This document shows positions 55,557-64,000 of a stretch of DNA of 64,000 bases, piece after piece (the first letter of the stretch is position 1; every line of letters begins with the position of its first letter). The DNA is from Azohydromonas sediminis. Lineage in GTDB: Bacteria > Pseudomonadota > Gammaproteobacteria > Burkholderiales > Burkholderiaceae_C. The position numbers and the translations under genes are program-made. The notes under the pieces were generated by a model, which did not search any database, was not told the DNA's origin, and saw only the letters and a program-made list of their open reading frames with translations. The stretch spans positions 62,001-126,000 of the forward strand of contig NZ_QOAZ01000003.1 in the NCBI RefSeq assembly GCF_003574675.1, given 5' to 3'.

Positions 55557-55617
55557 CATCGGCAGCGACGCGGCCAGCACCGGCCGCGCGCACCCGATTC
55601 ATCAAGGAGCAACGACC

Positions 55618-56055
55618 ATGTTGTATCGAAGCCTGTTTCCCCGCGACCTGTTCGCGGAAATGGACCGCCTGACGCGCGAGATGCAGCAGGCGTTCGAGGT
55701 CTCGCCGAGCATCCGCGGCATCGGCCGTGGCGGCTTCCCGGCACTGAACATCGGCAGCACCGCCGAGGCGATCGAGGTTTACGCCTTCGCGCCCGGCATC
55801 GACCCGGCCAAGGTCGAGGTGCAGCTCGACCGCGGTGTGCTGACGATCAGCGGCGAGCGCGCCGGCCTGCCCGAAGGCGACGCGAAGACGACGCTGCACG
55901 TCAACGAGCGTTTCGCCGGCCGCTTCCGCCGCGTGATCAGCCTGCCCGACGACATCGACCCGAACGCCGTCAGCGCCGACTACCGCGACGGTGTGCTGCA
56001 CGTCAGCATCAAGCGCCGCGCGTCGGCCCAACCGCGCCGCATCGAGGTGCAGTGA
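55618..56055 (+). CDS. Hsp20/alpha-crystallin family small heat-shock protein (1)
   Basis: ATP-independent holdase chaperone of 145 aa. The N-terminal arm is short (MLYRSLFPRDLFAEMDRLTR). The alpha-crystallin domain spans residues about 40-135, with AEAIEVYAFAPGIDPAKVEV, GVLTISGER, and the signature GVLHVSIKRR, ending RRIEVQ. The IEV end is the IxI/V-type anchor. ATG 55618 has AAGGAGC nine bases ahead. First of three hsp20 genes read from a candidate sigma-32 promoter. Confidence 0.93.
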   Translation: MLYRSLFPRDLFAEMDRLTREMQQAFEVSPSIRGIGRGGFPALNIGSTAEAIEVYAFAPGIDPAKVEVQLDRGVLTISGERAGLPEGDAKTTLHVNERFAGRFRRVISLPDDIDPNAVSADYRDGVLHVSIKRRASAQPRRIEVQ

Positions 56056-56074
56056 GCTGCAGGAGGACCGCACG

Positions 56075-56470
56075 ATGAACGAACAAGCCGTTGCCACCAC
56101 GACCGCGTCGGCCACGCCGACCACCCCCCGCCGCGACGAGCCGGCACTGCTGCCGCCGGTCGACGTGATCGAGGACGCCACCGGCATCACGCTGTACGCC
56201 GACCTGCCGGGCGTGCCGAAGGACAAGCTGAACCTGCGCGTCGAGGGCGACACGCTGTCGATCGACGCCGACCTCGTGCTGCCGCTGCCGCAGGGCATGG
56301 AGGCCAGCCACGCCGAGGTGCAGCTCGCGCGCTACCGCCGCGCGTTCACGCTGAGCAAGGAGCTCGATGCGGCCAAGGTCAGCGCCGAGCTCACGCACGG
56401 TGTGCTGCGCGTGCGCATCCCGAAGGCCGAGCACGCGCAGCCGCGGCGCATCGAGATCCAGGTCGGCTGA
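56075..56470 (+). CDS. Hsp20/alpha-crystallin family small heat-shock protein (2)
   Basis: Small heat-shock protein of 131 aa, different from its neighbour. The N-terminus is a Thr/Ala/Pro-rich tail (residues 1-25). The alpha-crystallin domain follows: DVIEDATGITLYADLPGVPK, NLRVEGDTLSIDADL, and GVLRVRIPKAEHAQPRRIEI with the IxI anchor IEI near the end. ATG 56075 is preceded by AGGAGGAC and is 19 bases after the first copy. It may form mixed oligomers with the other two. Confidence 0.93.
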   Translation: MNEQAVATTTASATPTTPRRDEPALLPPVDVIEDATGITLYADLPGVPKDKLNLRVEGDTLSIDADLVLPLPQGMEASHAEVQLARYRRAFTLSKELDAAKVSAELTHGVLRVRIPKAEHAQPRRIEIQVG

Positions 56471-56539
56471 CGCTGCCCGCCCGCGGCGCGGGCGCATCCC
56501 GCGCCGCTTGTGCCGACTCATGACGAATGGAGGTTCCGG

Positions 56540-57046
56540 ATGAAGATGAGTGACATCCGCCAGAGCTTCGGTTCGCTGTGGGACACGGTGGCCGAAGGCT
56601 GGGACCGGCTGCGCGAGCGCGCGGCCGGCGCACTGACGCGCTACCGGCCGGGCGCCAAGTCGAACCTGCCGGCGCGCGACGAGATCGACGACGCGAGCTA
56701 CGTCCCCACCGCCGGCTGGGCGATGCTCGGCGGCGACGTGTTCGAGGACGAGCGGCGCGTCGTCGTGCGGCTCGAGGTGCCGGGCATGGACAAGCGCGAC
56801 TTCGACATCGAGGTGTTCGGCGACACGCTCGTCGTGCGCGGCGAGAAGCGCTTCGAGCGCGAGGACACCGAAGGCCGCTGGCGCGTGCTGCAGTGCGCCT
56901 ACGGCGCCTTCCAGCGCCAGGTGCCGCTGCCGGTGCCGGTCAAGGGCGACGAGGCGCGCGCCACCTACCGCAACGGCGTGCTGCGCATCGAGCTGCCGAA
57001 GCGGCAGCCGTCGAAGCCGCGCGTCGTGCAGATCCGCGTGGGCTGA
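56540..57046 (+). CDS. Hsp20/alpha-crystallin family small heat-shock protein (3)
   Basis: Longest of the three Hsp20 proteins, 168 aa. An N-terminal extension of about 70 residues (FGSLWDTVAEGWDRLRERA, possibly amphipathic helix) precedes the alpha-crystallin domain: VFEDERRVVVRLEVPGMDK, GDTLVVRGEKRFERED, and GVLRIELPKRQPSKPRVVQI with the anchor VVQIRV at the end. ATG 56540 with GGAGG seven bases ahead. A GC-rich hairpin lies about 35 bases past the stop. Confidence 0.92.
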   Translation: MKMSDIRQSFGSLWDTVAEGWDRLRERAAGALTRYRPGAKSNLPARDEIDDASYVPTAGWAMLGGDVFEDERRVVVRLEVPGMDKRDFDIEVFGDTLVVRGEKRFEREDTEGRWRVLQCAYGAFQRQVPLPVPVKGDEARATYRNGVLRIELPKRQPSKPRVVQIRVG

Positions 57047-57082
57047 CGCGCCGGCGCTGCCCTCGGTTCCCCCCGGGGCGCA

Positions 57083-57109
57083 GGCGGCGGCACCCGCAGG
57101 GCCGCCGCC
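57083..57109 (+). terminator. Possible hairpin after the hsp20 cluster
   Basis: Eight-base stem GGCGGCGG and CCGCCGCC with an 11-base loop in the gap after the last hsp20 gene. There is no T-run, so it may be only a GC-rich hairpin. Confidence 0.3.
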
Positions 57110-57168
57110 CGCGCGTCGGCCGCAAGGCGCTCGGCCGGGACCGCAGCGCGTCGGGGACTATCGCCGGC

Positions 57169-58462
57169 ATGGCAAACCCCTCCCTCGAGACGCCGGTGCT
57201 CATTGCCGGTGGCGGCATCGGCGGCATGGCGCTGGCGCTGACGCTGCACCAGATCGGCGTGCCCTGCACCGTCTTCGAAGCCGTCACCGAGCTCAAGCCG
57301 CTGGGCGTGGGCATCAACCTGCAGCCCAACGCGGTGCGCGAGCTCTACGACCTGCGCCTGGACGCCGACGTGCTCGACACCATCGGCATCCAGGTCCGTG
57401 AGTGGGCGCTGGTGGACCGCAACGGCAACGACGTCTACGCCGAGCCGCGGGGCCTGCGGGCCGGCTACCGCTGGCCGCAGTACGCGGTGCACCGCGGGCA
57501 GCTGCAGAGCTGCTGTACCGCACGGTGCTCGCGCGGCTGGGCGCGTCGGCAGTGCGCCTCGGTCACCGCGTCACCGGCTACCGGCAAGATCACGATGGCG
57601 TCGTCGCCCTCGTGCAGACCCGCGACGGGCGCACCTCGAGGAGCGCGGCGCGCTGCTGGCGGCGGCCGACGGCCTGCACTCGGCGGTGCGCGCGCAGATG
57701 CATCCGCAGCAGCCGCCGATCCACTGGGGCGGCGCCATCATGTGGCGCGGCACGACGCCGGGTGTGCCGATCCGCACCGGCTCGTCGTTCGTCGGTCTGG
57801 GCTCGGCGCGGCACCGCGTGGTGCTGTACCCGATCTCGCAGCCCGACCGTGTCACCGGGCTGGCCACGATCAACTGGATCGCCGAGATCACGGTGGACAA
57901 CAGCGGCGGCTGGACGCAGGGCGACTGGAACCGCCGCGTGACGGTGGAGGAGTTCGCCCACCACTTCGACGGGTGGAACTACGGCTGGCTCGACGTGCCG
58001 GCGATGCTGCGCGGTGCCCGCGAAATCTTCGAGTACCCGATGATCGACCGCGACCCGGTGCCCACCTGGGTCGACGGGCGAGTCGCGCTGCTCGGTGATG
58101 CTGCCCACGTGATGTACCCGACCGGCTCCAACGGCGCGAGCCAGGCGATCGTCGACTCCCGCGTGCTCGGCGCGTCGATCCTCGCGCACGGCGTGACCGC
58201 CCAGGCGCTGAAAGCCTACGACGACAAGCTGTGCGCCGACGTGTCGGCGCTCGTGCTGCGCAACCGCGGCGCGGGGCCCTTCGGCCTGCTGAACCTGGTC
58301 GACGAGCGCTGCGGCGGCGTGTTCGACGACATCGAGCAGGTGATCCCGGCGGCCGAACGCGAGGCCTTCATGGCGCGCTACAAGGCGGCGGCCGGGCTGA
58401 TCATCGAGACGCTGAACGCGGCCCCGCCGACGATCCCGCCCGGCGCGCGCGTGCGTGGCTGA
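57169..58462 (+). pseudogene. FAD-dependent monooxygenase with two frameshifts
   Basis: Flavin monooxygenase (salicylate hydroxylase/UbiH-like group A) in three reading frames. Frame one runs from ATG 57169 with the FAD GxGxxG segment LIAGGGIGGMALALTLHQIG to about 57507. A one-base loss there shifts to the frame reading ELLYRTVLARLGASAVRLGH. A second one-base loss near 57635 shifts to the frame that reads LEERGALLAAADGLHSAVR, and on through the second FAD motif VALLGDAAHVMYPTGSNGAS to the end at 58462. Restored length would be about 430 aa. Either recent inactivation or sequencing error. Confidence 0.85.
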
Positions 58463-58594
58463 GCGCTGGCTGCCGCGCGCGTCGCGGCAAGCGGTGTGCG
58501 GCGCGCCCGAGGCCCCGAGGGTGCAGGGGCCGTCAGAGCCGCAGCGGCCGTCGTGTCACCCGCGCCGACGCGGAACGGCGCTCACGTGCGCCGC

Positions 58595-59809
58595 TCACGT
58601 GCGCAGCAGCAGGCTCACCGCCCGCGCCTCGATCGCCCGCCCCTCGCCCACCGGCCCCATCTTCTCGGCCGTCTTGGCCTTGACGTTGACCTGATCGGCG
58701 GCGACACCCATCGCCGCGGCGAGCCGCTCGCGCATCGCCGGGATGTGCGGCGCCATCTTCGGCGCCTGCGCGACGATCGTCGCGTCGACGTTGCCGATCG
58801 TCCAGCCGGCCGCGCGCACGCGGCGCGCGGCTTCGGCCAGCAGCACGAGCGAGTCGGCGCCCTGGAACTGCGGGTCGGTGTCGGGGAAGTGGCGCCCGAT
58901 GTCGCCGAGCGCGGCGGCACCCAGCAGCGCGTCGGTGATCGCGTGGGCGAGCGCGTCGGCATCCGAATGGCCCGCCAGCCCGTGCGTGTGCGGGATCGTC
59001 ACGCCGCCGAGGATCAGCGGCCGCCCGGTGACGAGGGCGTGCGTGTCCCAGCCCTCGCCGATGCGCATCGTCATCATCGTGTGGGTTCCCGTCGTGGAGC
59101 CGCGCGACGCGAGCAGCCGCTCGGCGAGCGCGAAGTCGGCCGGCCACGTGACCTTGAAGTTCTCCAGCGGCGCGGCGACCAGCCGCGGCGCCAGGCCCAG
59201 CGCCTCGACGGCGCTCGCCTCGTCGGTGACGGCGCCGCCGGCGGCGGCCAGCGCGCGCCGCAGCAGCCCGAGGCGGAACATCTGCGGCGTCTGCGCGGCC
59301 CACTTGCCGGCGCGGTCCACCGTGGCAGCCACGTGCCTCGTGTCGTCGGCCTGCTTCAGCGTGTCGGACACCGGCTGCGCGAGCAGACCGCCGACGTCGT
59401 GCCCGAGGCACGCGTCGATCAGCGCGTCGACCCATTCGGGGCGCAGCAGGCAGCGCGCCGCGTCGTGCACCAGCACCCAGTCGTCGTCGGCCGCGCCGCG
59501 GCGCGCGAGCTCGACGAGCCCTGCGGCGACGCTGGCCGCGCGCGTCGCGCCGCCCACTCGCGCCACCCAGCCGCGGTCGCCGGCGAAGCCGGGCACGGCC
59601 GCCTCGAACTGCGCGTCGTCGGGGGCCAGCACGACGAGCGTGGCCGCCAGCCGCGGCACCGCGGCGAGCGCCGCCAGCGTGTGCGCGACCATCGCGCGGC
59701 CAGCGATGGGCCGGTACTGCTTCGGCCCCTCGGTGCCGGCACGGCTGCCGCTGCCGGCGCACGGCACGAGGGCGAACAGGCGCGGGGCGGGAGGATGGGG
59801 CGTCGTCAC
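58595..59809 (-). CDS. ispDF: Bifunctional IspD/IspF (MEP pathway) enzyme
   Basis: Fusion of 2-C-methyl-D-erythritol 4-phosphate cytidylyltransferase and MECDP synthase, 404 aa, for isoprenoid precursors. IspD (about 1-238) has [32 protein letters not shown] and [11 protein letters not shown]. IspF (about 248-404) starts [20 protein letters not shown] and shows the metal ligands in GWDTHALV and [19 protein letters not shown], then [14 protein letters not shown]. The start is GTG 59809. No stop separates the two domains. Divergent from mfd. Confidence 0.93.
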   Translation of the reverse strand: MTTPHPPAPRLFALVPCAGSGSRAGTEGPKQYRPIAGRAMVAHTLAALAAVPRLAATLVVLAPDDAQFEAAVPGFAGDRGWVARVGGATRAASVAAGLVELARRGAADDDWVLVHDAARCLLRPEWVDALIDACLGHDVGGLLAQPVSDTLKQADDTRHVAATVDRAGKWAAQTPQMFRLGLLRRALAAAGGAVTDEASAVEALGLAPRLVAAPLENFKVTWPADFALAERLLASRGSTTGTHTMMTMRIGEGWDTHALVTGRPLILGGVTIPHTHGLAGHSDADALAHAITDALLGAAALGDIGRHFPDTDPQFQGADSLVLLAEAARRVRAAGWTIGNVDATIVAQAPKMAPHIPAMRERLAAAMGVAADQVNVKAKTAEKMGPVGEGRAIEARAVSLLLRT

Positions 59810-59838
59810 GATGGCGGCGACTGTACGCGAGCGCCGCC

Positions 59839-59844
59839 TAGAAT
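59839..59844 (+). promoter_or_regulatory. Putative -10 element of mfd
   Basis: TAGAAT, a 5/6 match. The predicted start site at about 59851 places a GC hairpin (GCCCCG-TTG-CGGGGC, 59853-59867), followed by TTTCGTC, at the very 5' end of the leader. Confidence 0.35.
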
Positions 59845-59886
59845 CCCGCGCGGCCCCGTTGCGGGGCTTTCGTCGTTTCTTCGCCG

Positions 59887-62800
59887 ATGCAGTTGCCTTC
59901 CATCGCCCCCGGCAAGCGCTTCACCGTGCCGCGTCCGCTCGGCTCGGCCGACGCGCTGCTGCTCGCGCGCCACGCGCAGGCGCAAGCCGCGGCCGGGCGG
60001 CTGCTGGCCATCGTCACCGCCGAGCCGGCCGACGTGCACCGGCTCGAGGACGAGATGCGCTTCTTCGCGCCCGAGCTGCGCGTGGCCGTGTTCCCCGACT
60101 GGGAGACGCTGCCGTACGACACGTTCAGCCCGCACCAGGACCTGGTGTCGGAGCGGCTCGCGACGCTGTGGCGCGTCTACAAGCAGCACGACGTCGACGT
60201 GCTGCTGCTGCCGGCCACGACCGCGCTGCAGCGCCTCGCGCCGCCGTCGTTCCTCGCCGCCTACACCTTCGAGTTCAAGCAGAAGCAGAAGCTCGACGAG
60301 GCGGCGCTGAAGGCGCAGCTGACGCTCGCCGGCTACCACCACGTCAGCCAGGTCGTCGCGCCGGGCGAGTACGCGGTGCGCGGCGGGCTGATCGACCTGT
60401 TCCCGATGGGCTCGCCGGTGCCGTACCGCGTCGACCTGTTCGACGACGAGGTCGACTCGATCCGCACCTTCGACCCCGACACGCAGAGGAGCCTCTACCC
60501 GGTGCCCGAGGTGCGCCTGCTGCCCGGGCGCGAGTTCCCGCTCGACGAGGCGGCGCGCACCGCGTTCCGCGCGCGCTGGCGCGAGAAGATGGAAGGCGAC
60601 CCGACGAAGTCGCGCATCTACAAGGACATCGCGCAGGGCATCGCCAGCGGCGGCATCGAGTACTACCTGCCGCTGTTCTTCGACCAGACGGCGACGATCT
60701 TCGACCATTTGGGTGAGAGTGCTGCACTCGTGCTGCACGGCGAAGTGGACCGTGCGCTCGACCGCTTCTGGCACGACACGCGCGAGCGCCACCGCTTCCT
60801 GCAGCACGACCCCGAGCGGCCGATCCTGCCGCCGGAGGACCTCTTCCTGCGCCCCGACGAGTTCTTCGCGCGCACGCAGCCGCACGCGACGCTCGTCGTG
60901 CGCGGCGAAGGCGAGGTCGACTGGGCGCGGCCGCTGCCCAACGTCGCGATCGAGCGCGGCACGCCCGAACCGCTGAAGGCGCTCGAGATGCATCTGCACG
61001 CGACGCTGCACCGCGTGCTGCTGATCGCCGAGAGCGAGGGCCGGCGCGAGACGATCCTCGACCTGCTGCGCGACCACGGCATCCGCGTGCCCGCGGTGGA
61101 CAGCCTGCAGGCCTTCGAGGAGGGCGACGCGCGCATCGCGATCGCCGCCGCGCCGCTCGCCGAGGGCTTCTTCTGGCACGAGCCCGCCGAAGGGCACGTG
61201 ATCCAGTTCATCACCGAGACGGAGCTGTTCGCCAGCACGCGCGAGGCGCGCCGGCGCCGCCGGCAGGAGCGCACCAGCGACGTCGACGCGCTCATCAAGG
61301 ACCTGTCGGAGCTCAACGTCGGCGACCCCGTGGTGCACCTGAACCACGGCATCGGCCGCTACCGCGGGCTCGTGCACATCGACCTTGGCGACGGCGACAG
61401 CGAGTTCCTGCACCTCGAGTACGCCGACAAGGCGACGCTGTACGTGCCGGTCGCGCAGCTGCACCTGATCAGCCGCTACACCGGCGTCAGCGCCGACGAG
61501 GCGCCGCTGCACAAGCTGGGCTCCGGGCAGTGGGAGAAGGCCAAGCGGCGCGCTGCCGAGCAGGTGCGCGACACCGCCGCCGAGCTGCTCGACCTGTACG
61601 CACGCCGCGCCGCGCGCCGGGGACACGCGCACCCGTTCAACGTGCACGACTACGAGGCCTTCGCCGCGAGTTTCGGCTTCGAGGAGACGCCGGACCAGCG
61701 CGCGGCGATCCACGCCGTGATCCACGACATGACGAGCGACAAGCCGATGGACCGCCTGGTGTGCGGCGACGTCGGCTTCGGCAAGACCGAGGTCGCGCTG
61801 CGCGCGGCCTTCATCGCCGTCTCGGGCGGCAAGCAGGTCGCGATCCTGGCGCCGACGACGCTGCTCGCCGAGCAGCACTTCCAGACGATCAGCGACCGCT
61901 TCGGCAAGTGGCCGGTCAAGGTCGCCGAGCTGTCGCGCTTTCGCAGCGCCAAGGAGGTCAAGACGGCGCTCGACGGGCTGGCCGACGGCAGCGTCGACAT
62001 CGTCGTCGGCACGCACCGGCTGCTCTCCCCCGACGTGAAGTTCGCGCGCCTGGGCCTGCTCGTCATCGACGAGGAGCACCGCTTCGGCGTGCGCCACAAG
62101 GAGGCGATCAAGGCCTTCCGCTCCGAGGTCGACGTGCTGACGCTGACCGCCACGCCGATCCCGCGCACGCTGGGCATGGCGCTCGAAGGCCTGCGCGACC
62201 TGAGCGTGATCGCCACCGCGCCGCAGCGGCGCCTGGCGATCAAGACCTTCGTGCGCAACGAGCACAACGGCGTGATCCGCGAGGCCGTGCTGCGCGAACT
62301 CAAGCGCGGCGGGCAGGTGTACTTCCTGCACAACGAGGTCGAGACGATCCTCAACCGCCGCGACAAGCTGGCGGAATTGCTCCCCGAGGCGCGCATCGGC
62401 GTCGCCCACGGCCAGATGCCCGAGCGCGAGCTCGAGCGCGTGATGCGCGACTTCGTCGCCCAGCGCCACAACGTGCTGCTGTGCTCGACGATCATCGAGA
62501 CCGGCATCGACGTGCCGACCGCGAACACGATCGTGATCAGCCGCGCCGACAAGTTCGGCCTCGCCCAGCTGCACCAGCTGCGCGGGCGCGTGGGCCGCAG
62601 CCACCACCAGGCCTACGCGTACCTGCTCGTGCCGGACCTGGAAGGCCTGTCGAAGGTCGCGGCGCAGCGGCTCGACGCGATCCAGCAGATGGAGGAGCTC
62701 GGCAGCGGCTTCTACCTCGCGATGCACGACCTCGAGATCCGCGGCGCCGGCGAGGTGCTCGGCGAACACCAGAGCGGCAACATGCAGGAGGTGGGCTTCC

Positions 62801-63348
62801 AGCTCTTCAACGAGATGCTCGCCGAGGCCGTGCGCGCGCTCAAGGCCGGCCGCGAGCCCGACCTGCTGGGGCCGCTGTCGGGCGTGTTCGGCTCGACCGA
62901 GATCAACCTGCACGCCCCCGCGCTGCTGCCCGACAGCTACTGCGGCGACGTGCACGTGCGCCTGAGCCTGTACAAGCGGCTGGCCACCGCCGACCGCGCC
63001 GAGGCGATCGACGCGATGCTGGAAGAAATCACCGACCGCTTCGGCAAGCTGCCACCGCAGGGGCAGACGCTGTTCGACACGCACCGCCTGCGCGTGCTCG
63101 CGAAGAGCTACGGCGTCGCGAAGGTCGACGCCGGGCCGCAGGTGATCGTGATCATGTTCCGCCCGAACCCGCCGGTCGATGCGCTGAAGATCATCGAGCT
63201 GGTGCAGAAGAACCGCGCGATCAAGCTCGCCGGCAACGACAAGCTGCGCATCGAGCGGCCGCTGGCCGACCCGAAAGAGCGCGCCCAGCTGGTGCGCGAC
63301 GTGCTGCGCTCGCTGGGCACGCCACGCGTCGAGGCGGCGGCGGCCTGA
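59887..63348 (+). CDS. mfd: Transcription-repair coupling factor Mfd
   Basis: DNA translocase that removes stalled RNA polymerase and recruits UvrA, 1153 aa. Domains: UvrB-like N-terminal region (about 1-340), RNA-polymerase interaction domain after about 475 ([18 protein letters not shown]), and helicase motifs [16 protein letters not shown] (Walker A), [12 protein letters not shown] (Walker B) and [16 protein letters not shown] motif and C-terminal TRCF domain ([12 protein letters not shown]) complete it. ATG 59887 is the only good start. Divergent from ispDF. Confidence 0.96.
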   Translation: MQLPSIAPGKRFTVPRPLGSADALLLARHAQAQAAAGRLLAIVTAEPADVHRLEDEMRFFAPELRVAVFPDWETLPYDTFSPHQDLVSERLATLWRVYKQHDVDVLLLPATTALQRLAPPSFLAAYTFEFKQKQKLDEAALKAQLTLAGYHHVSQVVAPGEYAVRGGLIDLFPMGSPVPYRVDLFDDEVDSIRTFDPDTQRSLYPVPEVRLLPGREFPLDEAARTAFRARWREKMEGDPTKSRIYKDIAQGIASGGIEYYLPLFFDQTATIFDHLGESAALVLHGEVDRALDRFWHDTRERHRFLQHDPERPILPPEDLFLRPDEFFARTQPHATLVVRGEGEVDWARPLPNVAIERGTPEPLKALEMHLHATLHRVLLIAESEGRRETILDLLRDHGIRVPAVDSLQAFEEGDARIAIAAAPLAEGFFWHEPAEGHVIQFITETELFASTREARRRRRQERTSDVDALIKDLSELNVGDPVVHLNHGIGRYRGLVHIDLGDGDSEFLHLEYADKATLYVPVAQLHLISRYTGVSADEAPLHKLGSGQWEKAKRRAAEQVRDTAAELLDLYARRAARRGHAHPFNVHDYEAFAASFGFEETPDQRAAIHAVIHDMTSDKPMDRLVCGDVGFGKTEVALRAAFIAVSGGKQVAILAPTTLLAEQHFQTISDRFGKWPVKVAELSRFRSAKEVKTALDGLADGSVDIVVGTHRLLSPDVKFARLGLLVIDEEHRFGVRHKEAIKAFRSEVDVLTLTATPIPRTLGMALEGLRDLSVIATAPQRRLAIKTFVRNEHNGVIREAVLRELKRGGQVYFLHNEVETILNRRDKLAELLPEARIGVAHGQMPERELERVMRDFVAQRHNVLLCSTIIETGIDVPTANTIVISRADKFGLAQLHQLRGRVGRSHHQAYAYLLVPDLEGLSKVAAQRLDAIQQMEELGSGFYLAMHDLEIRGAGEVLGEHQSGNMQEVGFQLFNEMLAEAVRALKAGREPDLLGPLSGVFGSTEINLHAPALLPDSYCGDVHVRLSLYKRLATADRAEAIDAMLEEITDRFGKLPPQGQTLFDTHRLRVLAKSYGVAKVDAGPQVIVIMFRPNPPVDALKIIELVQKNRAIKLAGNDKLRIERPLADPKERAQLVRDVLRSLGTPRVEAAAA

Positions 63349-63393
63349 GCGCGGGCGGGCACCGGCACGCCGCGCGCCGAGCAGCGCCAGCCG

Positions 63394-64000
63394 TCAGCGA
63401 CCGTCGGCCAGCGGACGGCGCGCGGCCTCGACGAGCGCCGGCAGCGCCGCGCTGTCGAGCGCGCGCAGGAACGCGACCAGCGCGCGCTTGTCGTCGCCGG
63501 TGAGTCCCAGTGGCGCGAGCAGCGGGCTCTTGCCCTCCAGGTCGCCGCCGCCGCGGTCGTAGAAATCGACGACGTCGTCGAGCGTCGCGAGCGACCCGTC
63601 GTGCATGTAAGGCGCAGTGCGCGCGACGTTGCGCAGCGACGGCGTGCGAAACGCGTGGCGGTCCGCCGGGTCGAGCGTGACCTCGAAGCGGCCGAGGTCG
63701 GGCGGGCGCGGGTCGGCGAAAGGCGTGAGCGCGCCGGCTTCGAGCACCGTCTGCACCCCGGGGGCGAGCGGCACGACGAGCCGTGCCGGGCCCGGCACGA
63801 AACCGACGCCGGTGGCGTGGTAGCGGTGGTCGGTGAACGGCGCGTCGCGCTCGCCCACGTGGTGGCAGGCCGCGCAGCGCGCGGCGCCGGTGAAGAGCTC
63901 GAACCCGCGCTGCTCGAGCGGCGTCAGCGCCTGCGCGTCGCCGCCATAGCGCCAGCGGTCGAAGCGCGAGCCGGCCGCGACGAGCGATCGCTCGTACGCG
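63394..64000 (-). CDS. Di-haem cytochrome c peroxidase/MauG family protein (partial)
   Basis: C-terminal part, about 200 residues, of a di-haem cytochrome c peroxidase or MauG-like periplasmic protein; the N-terminus lies beyond the right edge. The frame is open from the window end. It shows a CAACH haem motif near 63863-63880, then HVGERDAPFTDHRYHATGVG, FRTPSLRNVARTAPYMHDG with the Met of a haem-ligand region, and a C-terminal helix ALVAFLRALDS. The region shown holds the second haem site. Convergent with mfd. Partner cytochrome unknown. Confidence 0.88.
   Translation of the reverse strand, partial: AYERSLVAAGSRFDRWRYGGDAQALTPLEQRGFELFTGAARCAACHHVGERDAPFTDHRYHATGVGFVPGPARLVVPLAPGVQTVLEAGALTPFADPRPPDLGRFEVTLDPADRHAFRTPSLRNVARTAPYMHDGSLATLDDVVDFYDRGGGDLEGKSPLLAPLGLTGDDKRALVAFLRALDSAALPALVEAARRPLADGR

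Noticed and set aside
59806-63084. Open frame of over 1000 codons on the minus strand opposite mfd
   Set aside because: It is the antisense shadow of mfd; no recognisable domain, while the plus strand carries all helicase motifs.

Overview
The window looks like chromosomal core DNA of a betaproteobacterium in Burkholderiales, probably of the Rubrivivax/Leptothrix/Methylibium kind. The grounds are very high GC throughout, PhaR and 3-hydroxybutyrate dehydrogenase (polyhydroxyalkanoate metabolism), an FNR-linked cbb3 oxidase locus in betaproteobacterial order, OmpR/EnvZ, and a ratA-rnfH/smpB/guaBA neighbourhood. No insertion sequence, integrase, prophage or CRISPR array was seen. Coding density is very high and many neighbouring genes overlap by ATGA or GTGA, so translational coupling is the rule.

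Layout. 1-5.3 kb: two tandem cyclophilins, lpxH and mtfA on +, then clpS-clpA on -. 5.4-7.2 kb: a cold-shock gene and icd converge on a shared hairpin. 7.3-18.4 kb is a microaerobic respiration block. It holds a TauE/DsbD_2-like membrane protein, hemN, fnr, and a - strand run ccoI-ccoS-ccoNOQP-ccoG-fixH plus a small unknown membrane protein. FNR-type palindromes sit upstream of hemN/fnr and, inside the 3' end of ccoS, upstream of ccoN. 18.4-23.1 kb: a DUF192 protein, a two-component pair, Fe-superoxide dismutase and xseA. 23.5-28.3 kb: exbB-exbD-lpxK-Trm112-like-kdsB-adk, then an SDR dehydrogenase. 28.3-42.3 kb: a TonB-dependent receptor, ldcA, tadA, guaA, an MFS transporter, guaB, a DUF4124 protein, rnfH-ratA diverging from smpB, metC, rimO and phaR. 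42.4-49.6 kb: tRNA-Val(GAC), relA, an alpha/beta hydrolase, hbdH, a SIMPL-domain protein and ompR-envZ.

49.6-57.0 kb is the most striking region: a dedicated protein quality-control locus. A six-gene - strand operon encodes a DnaJ-class CbpA, its modulator CbpM, two closely related trypsin-like DegP proteases flanking a PsiE-family membrane protein, and an FtsH protease. Diverging from it are three different Hsp20 chaperones behind a good candidate RpoH (sigma-32) promoter. The FtsH, DegP, PsiE and Hsp20 content is reminiscent of the transmissible locus of stress tolerance (heat-resistance island) of other Proteobacteria, but in a compact, apparently chromosomal form without ClpK, HdeD, YfdX, thioredoxin or KefB.

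57.2-64.0 kb: an FAD monooxygenase broken by two frameshifts, a fused ispDF gene, mfd, and the C-terminal part of a di-haem cytochrome c peroxidase/MauG-family gene that runs off the right edge.

Functions were assigned from motifs, lengths and gene order read by eye; no database search was possible. Start codons were chosen from ribosome-binding sites, stop/start overlaps and family length, and are marked where uncertain.
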